Shown piece after piece: positions 52,690 through 62,320 of a stretch of DNA of 64,000 bases. The notes beneath the pieces are model-generated. The model was not told where the DNA came from, made no database searches, and saw only the letters and a list, made by a program, of their open reading frames with translations. The DNA comes from Aquirufa lenticrescens (GTDB taxonomy: Bacteria; Bacteroidota; Bacteroidia; Cytophagales; Spirosomataceae). Location: positions 2,060,501 through 2,124,500 of the forward strand of contig NZ_CP049834.1 of assembly GCF_019916085.1 (NCBI RefSeq). The letters run 5' to 3'. The position numbers and the translations under genes were made by a program. Each line of letters opens with the position of its first letter. The first letter of the stretch is position 1.

Positions 52690-54045
52690 TTGCCCTTGAG
52701 ACTTTTCTTTTTCCTTTTTCTTTCCTTCTCTCTTTCTGCTCAACAAATTGCTCGATTGCGATTTGATGATAACTTTTCTGCCTTGAAAAATGATAGTTTG
52801 AAGAAGGAAGTAACGGATTATTTGAAAGAAATTCGCTTAGGAAAAGAAATTAGATTAAGCTTTGGAGGGGAGTGGCGAGAGCAATACCAGTCGTATACTC
52901 ATTTTAATTTTGGGGAGGTGCCTGCGGATTTTGTGACCCAAAGTCCGTATCAATTAATGCACCGAACCATGTTGCATGCAAATATTGAGTTTCCTCGTGG
53001 TTTTCGCGTATTTACACAACTAAACAGTACGGCACGTTTCTTTAATCCTAATCCGATTACAGGACAATTGGATCAGAATGTACTATCACTTCATCAATTA
53101 TTTGTCGATATTCCCTTTGCTCAGAATTTGAAATTACGGGTTGGAAAGCAGGAATATTCCTTGGGTTTGGAGCGATTTGTAGCTACAAGGGAGGGGCCTA
53201 ATACAAGAACTCCTTTTTATGGTATCAATTTGAAATACCAGCAAAAGAATCTTCAGTGGGATGCATTTGTTTCGCATCCGATTCGCATTAAACCTGGAGT
53301 ATTTGATGATGAACCGACAGATGAGATTTTAGGTGGATTCTATGCGAATTACCGGGTTAAAAAAAGAATGCAGTTTGAACCCTATTATTTTTATTTCGAG
53401 AGTGATTTGCGGGAATATCAATTTAAACGTGGCTTAGAAAAGCGCCACACGATTGGTTTAAGATCATTTTCTAGTCCAGGGAATTGGAATTACGATATTG
53501 AACTAGCGGGCCAAACGGGTCAATTTAATGACCTGTCCATCGCAGCTTTTATGGGTGTTTGGGACTTTAATATTGCCCTAAAAAAAGCGTTTTATGTCGG
53601 ATTTTCAGGGAATTTTGTGCCTGGAGATCGTTCTGGATTAGATACACAATTGAATACGTTTAATACCTTATTTGCAAGACCGCCTTTTGGCCAAACCGTA
53701 GCCTTAAATATTACGAATACGTGGAATTTTAGCCCCTACATTCGTTACCAAGACTTCAAAAAGTGGTTAGTGACAGGAAGAGCCTCTTTTGTGAGCAGGG
53801 AGAGTACGTCTGATGGTATATTTACGCCCAATATGACGCCAGCTAGACCTATTCTCGGCAAAAATCTAGGAAGCGTCGCTTCAGATATCTGTAATATCTA
53901 TGCTTTAGACGCCCAGTTTTTCCCCACTAAACATTTTAGTTTTCAGCTAGAACTAGGCTATTGTGATGCAGGCGACTACCTAAAAGAAAGTGGTTCAGGC
54001 CAAAACGTCCATTATTACGCCTTACGTAACGTGTACCGATTCTAA
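52690..54045 (+). CDS. Outer-membrane porin of the alginate-export family
   Basis: Exported beta-barrel of 451 residues with a signal peptide (LFFFLFLSFSLSAQQ) and long runs of alternating residues up to the end RNVYRF, which ends in the Phe expected of an outer-membrane protein. The central RVGKQEYSLGLERFVATREGPN fits the Alginate_exp family. No ATG exists at its N-terminus; the start is TTG at 52690 or 52696. A seven-codon frame (52660-52680) lies just before. The actual solute is unknown, and no alginate genes are near. The 3' end overlaps the symporter gene by 24 bases. Confidence 0.78.
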   Translation: MPLRLFFFLFLSFSLSAQQIARLRFDDNFSALKNDSLKKEVTDYLKEIRLGKEIRLSFGGEWREQYQSYTHFNFGEVPADFVTQSPYQLMHRTMLHANIEFPRGFRVFTQLNSTARFFNPNPITGQLDQNVLSLHQLFVDIPFAQNLKLRVGKQEYSLGLERFVATREGPNTRTPFYGINLKYQQKNLQWDAFVSHPIRIKPGVFDDEPTDEILGGFYANYRVKKRMQFEPYYFYFESDLREYQFKRGLEKRHTIGLRSFSSPGNWNYDIELAGQTGQFNDLSIAAFMGVWDFNIALKKAFYVGFSGNFVPGDRSGLDTQLNTFNTLFARPPFGQTVALNITNTWNFSPYIRYQDFKKWLVTGRASFVSRESTSDGIFTPNMTPARPILGKNLGSVASDICNIYALDAQFFPTKHFSFQLELGYCDAGDYLKESGSGQNVHYYALRNVYRF

Positions 54046-55479
54046 GTTTTTGTCCCGAATCATCCACAACATCACAAAGCAAATCGCTCCGTTCAAGATC
54101 AATTTTGCGAACCCAAAACCACCAAATAAACTCTGCGCCTGTGTCTCTAACACGAACGTAATGATAGGTGAGAGTACACAGATAATAGGCACCCATTTAT
54201 CACGGATGGCATATTTCGTAAACAAACCGAATGAGAATAAGCCTAATAAAGGGCCATAAGTATATCCTGCTAAATTAAATACCGCGGCAATCAATTCAGA
54301 AGTGTTGAAGATATGGAATAAGCCAATCACGACGAAAAACAGGGCTGAGAAGCCGATGTGCACGAAATGCTTCATCTTCTTTTGCTTGTCCTCCTTAAAC
54401 TTCTCAATACTCAAGAAATCAATGCAGAATGAGGTCGTTAAGGCTGTTAAGGCCGAATCAGAACTCGCATATGATGCAGCAATAATGCCTAATAAAAACG
54501 TCACAGCAGCTAAGGTCCCAAATTCTCCTCCTAGTGCTAACATCGGATATAATTCATCCGTTTTTGTAGGAACGGCGATCCCCTTAGAAGCGGAATAAAT
54601 GTACAATAAGGCACCTAAAGAAAGGAACAAGATATTAATAAAAAGAAGCACCCAGTAGAACCAGAACATGTTTTTCTGAGCTTCTCCGATCGATTTGCAG
54701 GTCAGGTTTTTCTGCATCAAATCCTGATCTAATCCCGTCATAACGATGGCAATAAAAACACCGGCTAGGAAGTCTTTTCCAAAGAAATGAGGGTTCTTCC
54801 AATCCCACTCAAACAAATGCGAATACCTGCTCGCACTCACTTGTTGAATCATGTCAGGGATGCTCATGTCCATTTTTTGGCCCACTAAAACAATGGTAAT
54901 GAAGAGCGCAATTAATAAGAATAGAGTCTGTAAAGTATCCGTCCAAATAATCGTTTTAACCCCTCCACGGTGCGTATAAAGCCATATCAAGAAGATCGAA
55001 ACGAAAACGGTTATGATAAAGGGTACACCGATAGGGGCGAATATCGCAATTTGCAATACGTTAACCGCTAGGTACAAACGAGCGGCTGAACCGATTGTTC
55101 TAGACAATAAAAAGAAGGCAGAACCGGTCTTATAGGACCAAAAACCAAAGCGTTTTTCTAAATATCCGTAAATGGAAATCAGATTCAACCGATAATACAA
55201 GGGCATTAATACCAAAGCAATCGTCAGATACCCAAGCGAGTGACCTAAAATGACCTGGTAATAGGTGAAATAGGTTTTACCCACTGCACCCGGTACGGAA
55301 ATAAAGGTTAAGCCAGAAATGGACGTTCCAATCATCCCAAAGGCCACTAGCCACCAAGGCGACTCGCGATTAGCTGTAAAAAATGCGTGTGTATCAGCGC
55401 CTCTGGAGGTAAAATAAGAGATCGCTAACAGCAGGCCAAAATAGAGGGCAAGAATTCCTCCAGCTAATTGTACAGACAT
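54022..55479 (-). CDS. Sodium/solute symporter (SSS family)
   Basis: Inner-membrane transporter of 485 residues with about thirteen membrane helices. The SSS signature region GTSISGLTFISVPGAVG lies in the first helices, and AASYASSDSALTALTTSF, with the sodium-site Ser/Thr residues, in the eighth. The substrate cannot be told; sugars, sialic acid, proline or pantothenate are usual. It stands alone, divergent from clpS. Confidence 0.9.
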   Translation of the reverse strand: MSVQLAGGILALYFGLLLAISYFTSRGADTHAFFTANRESPWWLVAFGMIGTSISGLTFISVPGAVGKTYFTYYQVILGHSLGYLTIALVLMPLYYRLNLISIYGYLEKRFGFWSYKTGSAFFLLSRTIGSAARLYLAVNVLQIAIFAPIGVPFIITVFVSIFLIWLYTHRGGVKTIIWTDTLQTLFLLIALFITIVLVGQKMDMSIPDMIQQVSASRYSHLFEWDWKNPHFFGKDFLAGVFIAIVMTGLDQDLMQKNLTCKSIGEAQKNMFWFYWVLLFINILFLSLGALLYIYSASKGIAVPTKTDELYPMLALGGEFGTLAAVTFLLGIIAASYASSDSALTALTTSFCIDFLSIEKFKEDKQKKMKHFVHIGFSALFFVVIGLFHIFNTSELIAAVFNLAGYTYGPLLGLFSFGLFTKYAIRDKWVPIICVLSPIITFVLETQAQSLFGGFGFAKLILNGAICFVMLWMIRDKNLESVHVT

Positions 55480-55502
55480 AAGGTTTGGAACGGATTTTTT
55501 TT

Positions 55503-55510
55503 TAAATTTG
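55503..55510 (+). promoter_or_regulatory. -7 box of the clpS operon
   Basis: TAAATTTG matches TAnnTTTG; TSS near 55517, leader about 14 bases to the ATG at 55531. The nearest TTG lies 15 bases before it, too close for a standard -33. Confidence 0.5.
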
Positions 55511-55530
55511 ATTTCAAATTCATCAAAAAT

Positions 55531-55863
55531 ATGGAATTCTGTGTAGATAGTATTTATCGTCTACCTTTTTCTTTTCAAAATCAGGAAAAATGGCAAGAAG
55601 ACACGTCGACCCTCGTAGAGGAAGAGGTGATCGAAGCTCATCAGCTGATTGTCTACAATGATGAAGTTAATTCCTTTGAATATGTCATTTTAACGTTGAT
55701 TGAGGTGTGTGAACACACGCCACAACAAGCGGAGCAATGTACCTTGCAGATTCATTTCAGAGGCAAATGCGGCGTAAAAACCGGTGGATTTGAGGAGTTA
55801 GTAGCTATGCGCAATGAGATTTGCCGTAGAGGAATTTCCGCAGAAATAGAAGCCAGCGCCTAA
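55531..55863 (+). CDS. clpS: ATP-dependent Clp protease adaptor ClpS
   Basis: N-end rule adaptor that binds ClpA-type unfoldases and delivers substrates. The 110-residue protein from the ATG at 55531 has VYNDEVNSFEYVILTLIEV and the EQCTLQIHFRGKCGVKTGGFEEL binding region, then a C-terminal helix. Earlier in-frame codons overlap the promoter box and are unlikely. Its stop overlaps the recR start (TAATG). Confidence 0.92.
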   Translation: MEFCVDSIYRLPFSFQNQEKWQEDTSTLVEEEVIEAHQLIVYNDEVNSFEYVILTLIEVCEHTPQQAEQCTLQIHFRGKCGVKTGGFEELVAMRNEICRRGISAEIEASA

Positions 55864-56468
55864 TGAATAATTACCCCTCCAAGATGATTGAGCAAGCCGT
55901 GGAAGAGATTTCCAAACTGCCCGGCATCGGTAAAAAATCAGCTTTGCGCCTCGCTTTGCACTTATTAAAGCGCCCAGAAGCCCAATCTTTGCAATTAGCC
56001 CACGCCGTGGTTCAACTCAGAACAGAGACTAAATATTGTCCACAATGCCATATGATTTCGGATGGCGATTTGTGCGGTATTTGTGCCAGTCATAAACGCG
56101 ATGAGAGCATCATTTGCGTGGTAGAAGATCTACGCGATGTGTTAGCGATTGAGAATACCGGCCAGTTTATGGGCCTATACCATGTTTTGGGCGGGATTAT
56201 TTCCCCTTTATCGGGTATTTCGCCAGGCGATTTGACCATCGAATCTTTAGTGGCACGTGTCGCTTCGGGGAAAGTGAGTGAAGTGATTTTAGGTTTGAGT
56301 CCCACAATGGAGGGGGATACGACGGCTTTTTATTTGACCAAAAAACTGAAAGAGTTTCCCGTAAAATTATCCACCATTGCGCGTGGTATTCCCATCGGCG
56401 GTGATTTAGAGTATACCGACGAGATTACACTAGGCCGAAGTATAGTAGGTCGAGTAATGTACGAATAG
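55863..56468 (+). CDS. recR: Recombination mediator RecR
   Basis: DNA-binding ring protein that loads RecA in the RecFOR pathway. The 201-residue protein has the N-terminal helix-hairpin-helix ([17 protein letters not shown]), the four-Cys zinc finger [16 protein letters not shown], and the Toprim domain with [13 protein letters not shown] and [17 protein letters not shown]. Complete and of normal length. It is coupled to clpS by the TAATG overlap and followed by a dismutase gene after 16 bases. Confidence 0.96.
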   Translation: MNNYPSKMIEQAVEEISKLPGIGKKSALRLALHLLKRPEAQSLQLAHAVVQLRTETKYCPQCHMISDGDLCGICASHKRDESIICVVEDLRDVLAIENTGQFMGLYHVLGGIISPLSGISPGDLTIESLVARVASGKVSEVILGLSPTMEGDTTAFYLTKKLKEFPVKLSTIARGIPIGGDLEYTDEITLGRSIVGRVMYE

Positions 56469-56484
56469 TATAAACCGAATAACG

Positions 56485-57159
56485 ATGAAACGTTCCGAAT
56501 TTCTAAAACAATCCCTAGTGCTTGCGGGTGCAAGCGTGGTTTTGCCCTCTTTTTCAGTTCCTGTAGCTGATTCATTTAGCTTACCCGCTTTGCCTTATGC
56601 TTTCGATGCGTTAGAGCCTCATATCGACCGTTTAACGATGGAAATCCACCACGATCGCCACCATAAGGCTTATGTGGATAATTTAAACAAGGCTTTGCCC
56701 GGTACTACCAAATCTATTGAAGAGATTTTAGCCACCGTTTCTACTCAGTCAGTTGCCGTGCGTAACAATGGGGGAGGGCACTGGAATCACAGTTTTTTCT
56801 GGAATGTGTTAGGACCTGCCAATGGTTCTAAACCATCCGCTGCTTTAGCGAAGCAAATAGAGGCTGATTTTGGTTCATTTGATGCGTTTAAGGCTGAATT
56901 TACGAAGACAGCTACCTCCCGTTTCGGATCAGGTTGGGCATGGTTAATCAAGAAAGACGGAAAATTGGTGATTTCTTCGACGCCTAATCAAGATAATCCA
57001 TTGATGGATTTGGCGGAAGTGAAAGGACAACCAATTTTAGCTTTAGACGTGTGGGAACACGCTTATTATTTAAAATACATGAACAAGCGCGCGGATTATA
57101 TCGCAGCGTTTTGGAACCTAGTTAACTGGGACTTTGTATCAACAAACTTTAGTAAATAA
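56485..57159 (+). CDS. Fe/Mn superoxide dismutase with export signal
   Basis: Turns superoxide into oxygen and peroxide. The 224-residue protein has the metal ligands H55 (MEIHHDRHH), H102 (GHWNHSFFW), D188 and H192 (LDVWEHAYY). GGGH before the second ligand and NQDNPL are Mn-type, while the Trp is mixed, so it may accept either metal. Unlike most dismutases it has an N-terminal export signal ([23 protein letters not shown]) with a Tat-like KRSEFLK stretch lacking the twin Arg. It therefore probably acts in the periplasm. Confidence 0.9.
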   Translation: MKRSEFLKQSLVLAGASVVLPSFSVPVADSFSLPALPYAFDALEPHIDRLTMEIHHDRHHKAYVDNLNKALPGTTKSIEEILATVSTQSVAVRNNGGGHWNHSFFWNVLGPANGSKPSAALAKQIEADFGSFDAFKAEFTKTATSRFGSGWAWLIKKDGKLVISSTPNQDNPLMDLAEVKGQPILALDVWEHAYYLKYMNKRADYIAAFWNLVNWDFVSTNFSK

Positions 57160-57160
57160 G

Positions 57161-58129
57161 ATGTTATTAGATGAAATTCCATCGCTGGATTTAGCTGATT
57201 TCCTTTCAGGAGAAGCTGGTCGCAAGGCGAAATTTGTACAAGATTTAGGAGCTGCTTTCAATACGATAGGATTCGTGGCAATAAAAGGTCATGGATTGTC
57301 GAACGACTTCACGAAGAAGCTTTACTCAGATGTGGAGCAATTCTTTCAATCGCCAGATTCGCTAAAGCAAACCTATGAAATTGAAGGAATTGCGGGCCAA
57401 CGCGGTTATATCGGAAAACGAAAAGAAACAGCCAAAGGCTTTAAGGTACCTGATTTAAAGGAATTTTACCATGTGGGTCAACCGCACAAGGAAGATGGAG
57501 ATTCGGTTTGGTCAGAATATCCAGCGAACGTTTTTCCAGCGGAATACCCTGATTTCGAGAAGAACACGGTGGAAGCTTATCAAACCTTAGAGAAGGCTGG
57601 TAAAGCTTTGCTGCAAGCAATTGCGCTCTATTTAGAGCTTCCTGAAGACTATTTTGAATCCCGGGTGAAAAATGGTAATTCCATCTTACGTGCGATTCAC
57701 TATTTCCCTATTCTGGATCCTGATTCCTTGCCAGAAGGAGCGGTGAGAGCGGCTGCACACGGTGATATTAACTTGATTACTTTGTTAATGGGCGCTTCTG
57801 CGGAAGGCTTAGAGGTATTGCGTATGGATGGGAAATGGATTCCCATTACGGCTTTACCGGATCAGGTAGTGGTAAATGTGGGTGATATGTTAGATCGGTT
57901 GACGAATCATAAATTGAAATCGACAATTCACCGCGTTGTGAATCCGCCGCGTGAAAAAATGGGTACATCTCGTTATTCAATCCCTTTCTTTATGCATCCG
58001 CGTTCTGAAATGGATTTGACTTGTTTACCTTCTTGCGTTTCGACGGAATATCCTAAAATCTATACGGACATGACAGCAGGGGCGTTTTTGAATGAGCGAT
58101 TGATTGAATTAGGACTTAAAAAGGCTTAA
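57161..58129 (+). CDS. 2-oxoglutarate/Fe(II) dioxygenase, isopenicillin N synthase-like family
   Basis: Cupin-type oxygenase of 322 residues from the ATG at 57161, just past the dismutase stop. The iron ligands H200-x-D202 (AAHGDINLI) and H257 (STIHRVV) and the oxoglutarate arginine R271 (RYSIPFF) are in place. The N-terminal AFNTIGFVAIKGHGL fits the DIOX_N domain. The family name does not imply antibiotic synthesis here, as no peptide synthetase lies near. The substrate is unknown. chrA-like follows at once. Confidence 0.85.
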   Translation: MLLDEIPSLDLADFLSGEAGRKAKFVQDLGAAFNTIGFVAIKGHGLSNDFTKKLYSDVEQFFQSPDSLKQTYEIEGIAGQRGYIGKRKETAKGFKVPDLKEFYHVGQPHKEDGDSVWSEYPANVFPAEYPDFEKNTVEAYQTLEKAGKALLQAIALYLELPEDYFESRVKNGNSILRAIHYFPILDPDSLPEGAVRAAAHGDINLITLLMGASAEGLEVLRMDGKWIPITALPDQVVVNVGDMLDRLTNHKLKSTIHRVVNPPREKMGTSRYSIPFFMHPRSEMDLTCLPSCVSTEYPKIYTDMTAGAFLNERLIELGLKKA

Positions 58130-59299
58130 ATGAGGCGGCTAAAACACTTAGATTTCCTGTGGGATGTCTTGCTTTTAGCCTGCACCTCTTTTGGTGGACC
58201 TCAAGTGCATTTTGCGCTCTTTTTAGATCGATTAGTGAAGAAAAGAGCCTATTTAACGGAGGAAGAGTTGTTTGAAATTCAAGCGCTTTGTTCCGTATTA
58301 CCAGGCCCTACCTCTACTCAAATGATCACAGCGATCGGTTTGAAGCGGGGTGGGGCTTCTTTGGCTTACCTCACCTTGTTTATTTGGATTACGCCTGCGG
58401 TATTTATCATGACCCTGGCAGCCTATGGAATGACTTTTTTACGGAATAATTCCATACTTCATTACGTTCTTCCAGTGGGTATTGGTTTGATTTTGCAGGC
58501 GGGTTGGTATATGGCCAAAAAGGTCATTACAGGCCATATGTATGTTATCATTTTGCTCGTGACCTTGTTTTTAGGGATCGCTTTTCACAGTCCTTATATT
58601 TTCCCTTTGGTACTCGTTTTAGGGGGTGTAGTGTCCTCTTTTAACTACAAAGATTTTCCTCGCCAAACCAAACACAAATTCGTCATTCCTTGGGCTAATT
58701 TTCATTTGTATTGGGGTTTTTTACTCTTTTTGGCACTTTTAGGCCACTTTACAGATTATTTTCCTATCCGCCTTTTTGAGAATTTTTACCGGAATGGTTC
58801 TCTCGTTTTTGGGGGTGGTCACATTTTGGCCCCCGTACTTTACACCGAATTTGTGGAGTTTAAACAGTTAATCAGTTCGGACGTCTTTTTGACGGGAATG
58901 GCCCTTTCGCAGACGCTTCCGGGTCCTGTATTTGCCTTTACGTCTTATTTAGGGGTCTTGTTGATGAAGGATTATGGTCTGGTAGGTGAATTGGCGGGTT
59001 CGCTCATCGGTGCGCTGGGTATTTTTTTGCCAGGGACTTTTTTGATCTTCTTTGTATTCAGAATTTGGGGACAATTGAAGCAATACCGCTTCATTCGCGC
59101 CTCTCTAGCGGGTATTCAGGCGGCTTCTGTGGGTTTGACCTTGGTGGCTGTGTTTACCTTTACTAGACCTCTAGTAGTGGATGCAGAATTTATTTCTCTT
59201 GGAATCGTGGTCGCGGCTTTTGTGCTGGCGGAGAAAACAAAAATTCCCGCCATCTTGCTATTTGGATTAGCATTGATAGCGGGAATTATAGGTATTTAA
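58130..59299 (+). CDS. Chromate transporter family (CHR) membrane protein
   Basis: Inner-membrane protein of 389 residues with two homologous CHR halves, each with five to six helices. The N-half has the signature TSFGGPQVHFALF and LPGPTSTQM; the second has NGSLVFGGGHILAPV and QTLPGPVFAFTSYLG. Family members export chromate, but many are of unknown substrate. It starts at the base after the dioxygenase stop and ends 7 bases before the convergent rfbA stop. Confidence 0.87.
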   Translation: MRRLKHLDFLWDVLLLACTSFGGPQVHFALFLDRLVKKRAYLTEEELFEIQALCSVLPGPTSTQMITAIGLKRGGASLAYLTLFIWITPAVFIMTLAAYGMTFLRNNSILHYVLPVGIGLILQAGWYMAKKVITGHMYVIILLVTLFLGIAFHSPYIFPLVLVLGGVVSSFNYKDFPRQTKHKFVIPWANFHLYWGFLLFLALLGHFTDYFPIRLFENFYRNGSLVFGGGHILAPVLYTEFVEFKQLISSDVFLTGMALSQTLPGPVFAFTSYLGVLLMKDYGLVGELAGSLIGALGIFLPGTFLIFFVFRIWGQLKQYRFIRASLAGIQAASVGLTLVAVFTFTRPLVVDAEFISLGIVVAAFVLAEKTKIPAILLFGLALIAGIIGI

Positions 59300-59306
59300 G
59301 CCGTTT

Positions 59307-60167
59307 TTAGGCTATTAAGTTCAATAGGTATTGTCCATAACCACTTTTCACCAGCGGCTCAGCGATTTTCTTTAATTGCGCTTTGTCGATGTAACCCATA
59401 CGATAGGCTACCTCTTCGATACAACCTACTTTCATACCTTGGCGTTCTTCGATCACTTGAACGAATTGACCTGCTTGCATTAGGGACGCGAAAGTACCTG
59501 TATCTAACCAAGCTGTTCCGCGGTTCAAAATACCCACCGATAGACGACCTTGCTTCAAGTATTCCTTGTTTACGTCCGTGATTTCGTATTCTCCACGAGG
59601 GGATGGAGCAATGTTTTTGGCAATCTCCACCACATCATTATCGTAGAAATACAAGCCTGGGACAGCATAATTTGATTTCGGTTTCGCTGGTTTCTCTTCG
59701 ATCGAGATCACTTTATTGTCTGCATCGAATTCGACCACTCCATAACGCTCTGGATCATTCACTGAGTAAGCATAAACCACACCACCTGAAGGATCATTAT
59801 TCGCTTGTAATAACTTACTTAAGCCGGAACCATAGAAGATATTGTCGCCTAAAACCAAGGCAACCTTGTCTTTTCCAATGAATTTCTCGCCAATCACAAA
59901 CGCTTGCGCTAAACCATTCGGTTCTGGTTGAACAGCATATTCGAAACGACAACCGATTTGGGATCCATCGCCTAATAACTTCTCGAAATGAGGTAAATCG
60001 TGTGGCGTAGAGATGATCAAAATCTCTTTTATGCCCGATAACATCAAGATAGACAAGGGATAATAGATCATCGGCTTGTCATAAACCGGCATTAATTGCT
60101 TGCTAACCGCTAATGTCAATGGGTGTAATCTCGTTCCGGATCCACCCGCTAAAATAATTCCTTTCAT
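59307..60167 (-). CDS. rfbA: Glucose-1-phosphate thymidylyltransferase
   Basis: Makes dTDP-glucose from dTTP and glucose 1-phosphate, the first step to dTDP-rhamnose. The 286-residue protein, from the ATG at 60167 one base after the rfbB stop, has the nucleotidyltransferase motif [26 protein letters not shown] and the [13 protein letters not shown] stretch. The long frame upstream overlaps rfbB and was not used. Confidence 0.95.
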   Translation of the reverse strand: MKGIILAGGSGTRLHPLTLAVSKQLMPVYDKPMIYYPLSILMLSGIKEILIISTPHDLPHFEKLLGDGSQIGCRFEYAVQPEPNGLAQAFVIGEKFIGKDKVALVLGDNIFYGSGLSKLLQANNDPSGGVVYAYSVNDPERYGVVEFDADNKVISIEEKPAKPKSNYAVPGLYFYDNDVVEIAKNIAPSPRGEYEITDVNKEYLKQGRLSVGILNRGTAWLDTGTFASLMQAGQFVQVIEERQGMKVGCIEEVAYRMGYIDKAQLKKIAEPLVKSGYGQYLLNLIA

Positions 60168-60168
60168 C

Positions 60169-61224
60169 TTATCTGCCTGCGTAGTTTTTTTCGTAATATT
60201 TTTGATAATCACCTGAAGTGACATCATTTAACCATTTTTCATTTTCTAAATACCAATTCACGGTTTTCTCTAAACCCTCAGCGAATTGCAAACTAGGTTC
60301 CCAGCCTAATTCTTTCATAATCTTGTTCGCATCGATCGCATAACGCAAATCGTGACCCGCACGATCCGTTACATACGTGATTAATTGAACCGATGTTCCT
60401 GCTGGACGACCTAATTTCTCATCCATAATTTTGCATAATAAATGAACTAAATCAATGTTCTTCCACTCATTAAAGCCACCGATATTATAGGTTTCGCCTA
60501 TTTTTCCATCATGGAATACCGTATCGATTGCACGCGCATGGTCAATCACAAATAGCCAATCACGTACATTTTCGCCTTTTCCGTACACCGGAAGCGGTTT
60601 GTGATGAATAATGTTGTGAATCATCAAGGGAATTAACTTCTCAGGGAAGTGATTAGGCCCATAATTATTCGAACAATTCGTGATCACCGTAGGTAGACCA
60701 TAGGTTTCGTGGTAAGCCCGAACGAAGTGATCTGAACTCGCTTTCGAAGCCGAATAAGGCGAACGAGGGTCGTAAGACGTTGTTTCTAAGAAAAATTCCT
60801 TTGGATCGTGCAACTCGCCATAAACCTCATCGGTTGAGATGTGGTAGAAGCGCTTGCCTTCCATTTTACCCGCCCAATGTTTCTTCGCGGCTTGTAATAA
60901 ATTCACCGTTCCGATGACATTTGTTCTTACGAACGCCAAAGGGTCCGTAATCGAGCGATCCACGTGGGATTCCGCCGCTAAATGCAATACACCATCAAAT
61001 TGATGCTCTGCAAATAGGGCATCGATATGCTCCGCATCCGTAATGTCAGCTTTAATGAAGTGGTAATTAGGGGCAGATGCCACATCTTCATTATTCGCTA
61101 GGTTACCCGCATACGTCAAGGCATCCAAATTGTAGATCTGGTAATCTGGGTATTTGTTCACAAACAAACGAACCACGTGAGAACCAATAAATCCGGCACC
61201 GCCGGTGATAACTAATTTTTTCAT
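60169..61224 (-). CDS. rfbB: dTDP-glucose 4,6-dehydratase
   Basis: Second step to dTDP-rhamnose. The 351-residue SDR protein has the NAD motif GGAGFIG at residues 8-14, the [12 protein letters not shown] motif, the catalytic DEVYGEL with Asp/Glu, and the YSASK pair. These are typical of RfbB and different from GalE. It lies four bases after galE. Confidence 0.95.
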   Translation of the reverse strand: MKKLVITGGAGFIGSHVVRLFVNKYPDYQIYNLDALTYAGNLANNEDVASAPNYHFIKADITDAEHIDALFAEHQFDGVLHLAAESHVDRSITDPLAFVRTNVIGTVNLLQAAKKHWAGKMEGKRFYHISTDEVYGELHDPKEFFLETTSYDPRSPYSASKASSDHFVRAYHETYGLPTVITNCSNNYGPNHFPEKLIPLMIHNIIHHKPLPVYGKGENVRDWLFVIDHARAIDTVFHDGKIGETYNIGGFNEWKNIDLVHLLCKIMDEKLGRPAGTSVQLITYVTDRAGHDLRYAIDANKIMKELGWEPSLQFAEGLEKTVNWYLENEKWLNDVTSGDYQKYYEKNYAGR

Positions 61225-61228
61225 CTTA

Positions 61229-62239
61229 TTAATTGATTGCTTCTTGCCATTTCCAGGCGTCTTGCAAGGCTTTTTCTAAACTAAATTGGGTTTTCCAACC
61301 TAATACGTGGTTGGATTTATCTGTTGAGGCGTAAACCGCCGTAATATCGCCCGCTCTACGGTCTCTGATTTCATAGGGAACTTTCTTGCCAGTCGCCTTT
61401 TCGAAAGCGGTGATAACTTCCATTACAGAGCTTCCATGGCCTGTTCCGATGTTAAAAAAATCGTAATTCTTGGTTGATTTACCTTCAATTAAGTGGGCCA
61501 AAGCTTTCACGTGCGCACCCGCTAAATCCATCACATGAATATAATCGCGAATCGCAGTACCATCAGCGGTTGGATAATCCGTTCCCCACACTTGCAATGG
61601 TCCGCGTAAACCAGCCACCGACTGAGTCAAGAATGGAATCAAATTAGCTGGTGGTCCGATCGGTAATTCGCCAATTAAGGCCGATTCGTGCGCTCCAATG
61701 GGGTTAAAGTAACGTAAGGCAATCGCTTTTAAAGTGGAGGAAGCTGCTACCGTATCGCGAATGATCTCTTCACAAATCTGTTTCGAGTTGCCATAAGGTG
61801 AAGTCGCGGGTTGTACTGGCGATTCTTCTGTGGCAGGTAGCGTTTCTGGTTGACCATAAACGGTACAAGAAGACGAAAATACTAGGTTAGAAAGGCTGTA
61901 TTGAGCCATTTTTTCTAATAATAGTACGGTTGACGCTACGTTATTTCGGTAGTATTTCAGGGGATTCTCCACTGATTCACCTACCGCTTTGGAGGCTGCA
62001 AAGTGGATAATTCCTTTGATATCGTATTTCGTGAATAATAAATCGTAGGTCTCTGGATGGTTGACATCGCCCTCTTCGAAAATCACCGGTTCTTTTGTGA
62101 TGATTTCTAGGTTTTTAATGACCTTTTTCGATGAATTGGAGAAGTTATCTACGATAATAGGGGTGTAGCCGTGTTCTTTCAAAACCACATAGGTATGTGA
62201 TCCAATGAATCCAGCTCCTCCCGTAATTAAAATTTGCAT
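61229..62239 (-). CDS. galE: UDP-glucose 4-epimerase
   Basis: Interconverts UDP-glucose and UDP-galactose. The 336-residue protein from the ATG at 62239 has [18 protein letters not shown], the HFAASKAVGESV segment, SSSCTVYGQP and the YGNSK catalytic pair, then ALRYFNPIGAH. The longer frame upstream crosses the promoter. It starts the galE-rfbB-rfbA operon. Confidence 0.94.
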   Translation of the reverse strand: MQILITGGAGFIGSHTYVVLKEHGYTPIIVDNFSNSSKKVIKNLEIITKEPVIFEEGDVNHPETYDLLFTKYDIKGIIHFAASKAVGESVENPLKYYRNNVASTVLLLEKMAQYSLSNLVFSSSCTVYGQPETLPATEESPVQPATSPYGNSKQICEEIIRDTVAASSTLKAIALRYFNPIGAHESALIGELPIGPPANLIPFLTQSVAGLRGPLQVWGTDYPTADGTAIRDYIHVMDLAGAHVKALAHLIEGKSTKNYDFFNIGTGHGSSVMEVITAFEKATGKKVPYEIRDRRAGDITAVYASTDKSNHVLGWKTQFSLEKALQDAWKWQEAIN

Positions 62240-62262
62240 ACGTAAATGATAAGAATTAAAGA

Positions 62263-62270
62263 CAAATTTA
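62263..62270 (-). promoter_or_regulatory. -7 box of the galE operon
   Basis: TAAATTTG on the minus strand matches TAnnTTTG, TSS near 62256, leader about 17 bases. Confidence 0.55.
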
Positions 62271-62293
62271 GGGGAAAATAGGCCAAATGTCTT

Positions 62294-62301
62294 TAATTTT
62301 G
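62294..62301 (+). promoter_or_regulatory. -7 box of the SirB1-like gene
   Basis: TAATTTTG on the plus strand matches TAnnTTTG, TSS near 62308, leader about 13 bases to the ATG at 62321. Confidence 0.55.
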
Positions 62302-62320
62302 TCAAAAATATACGTTCTCT

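Noticed and set aside
52690-54045. Alginate synthesis or export locus
   Set aside because: Only the porin family name suggests it; no alginate genes are present.
57161-58129. Beta-lactam biosynthesis gene
   Set aside because: The isopenicillin N synthase name refers to the fold family; no peptide synthetase or related genes are near.
59307-62239. Complete O-antigen or capsule cluster
   Set aside because: Only galE, rfbB and rfbA; no polymerase, flippase or set of glycosyltransferases.
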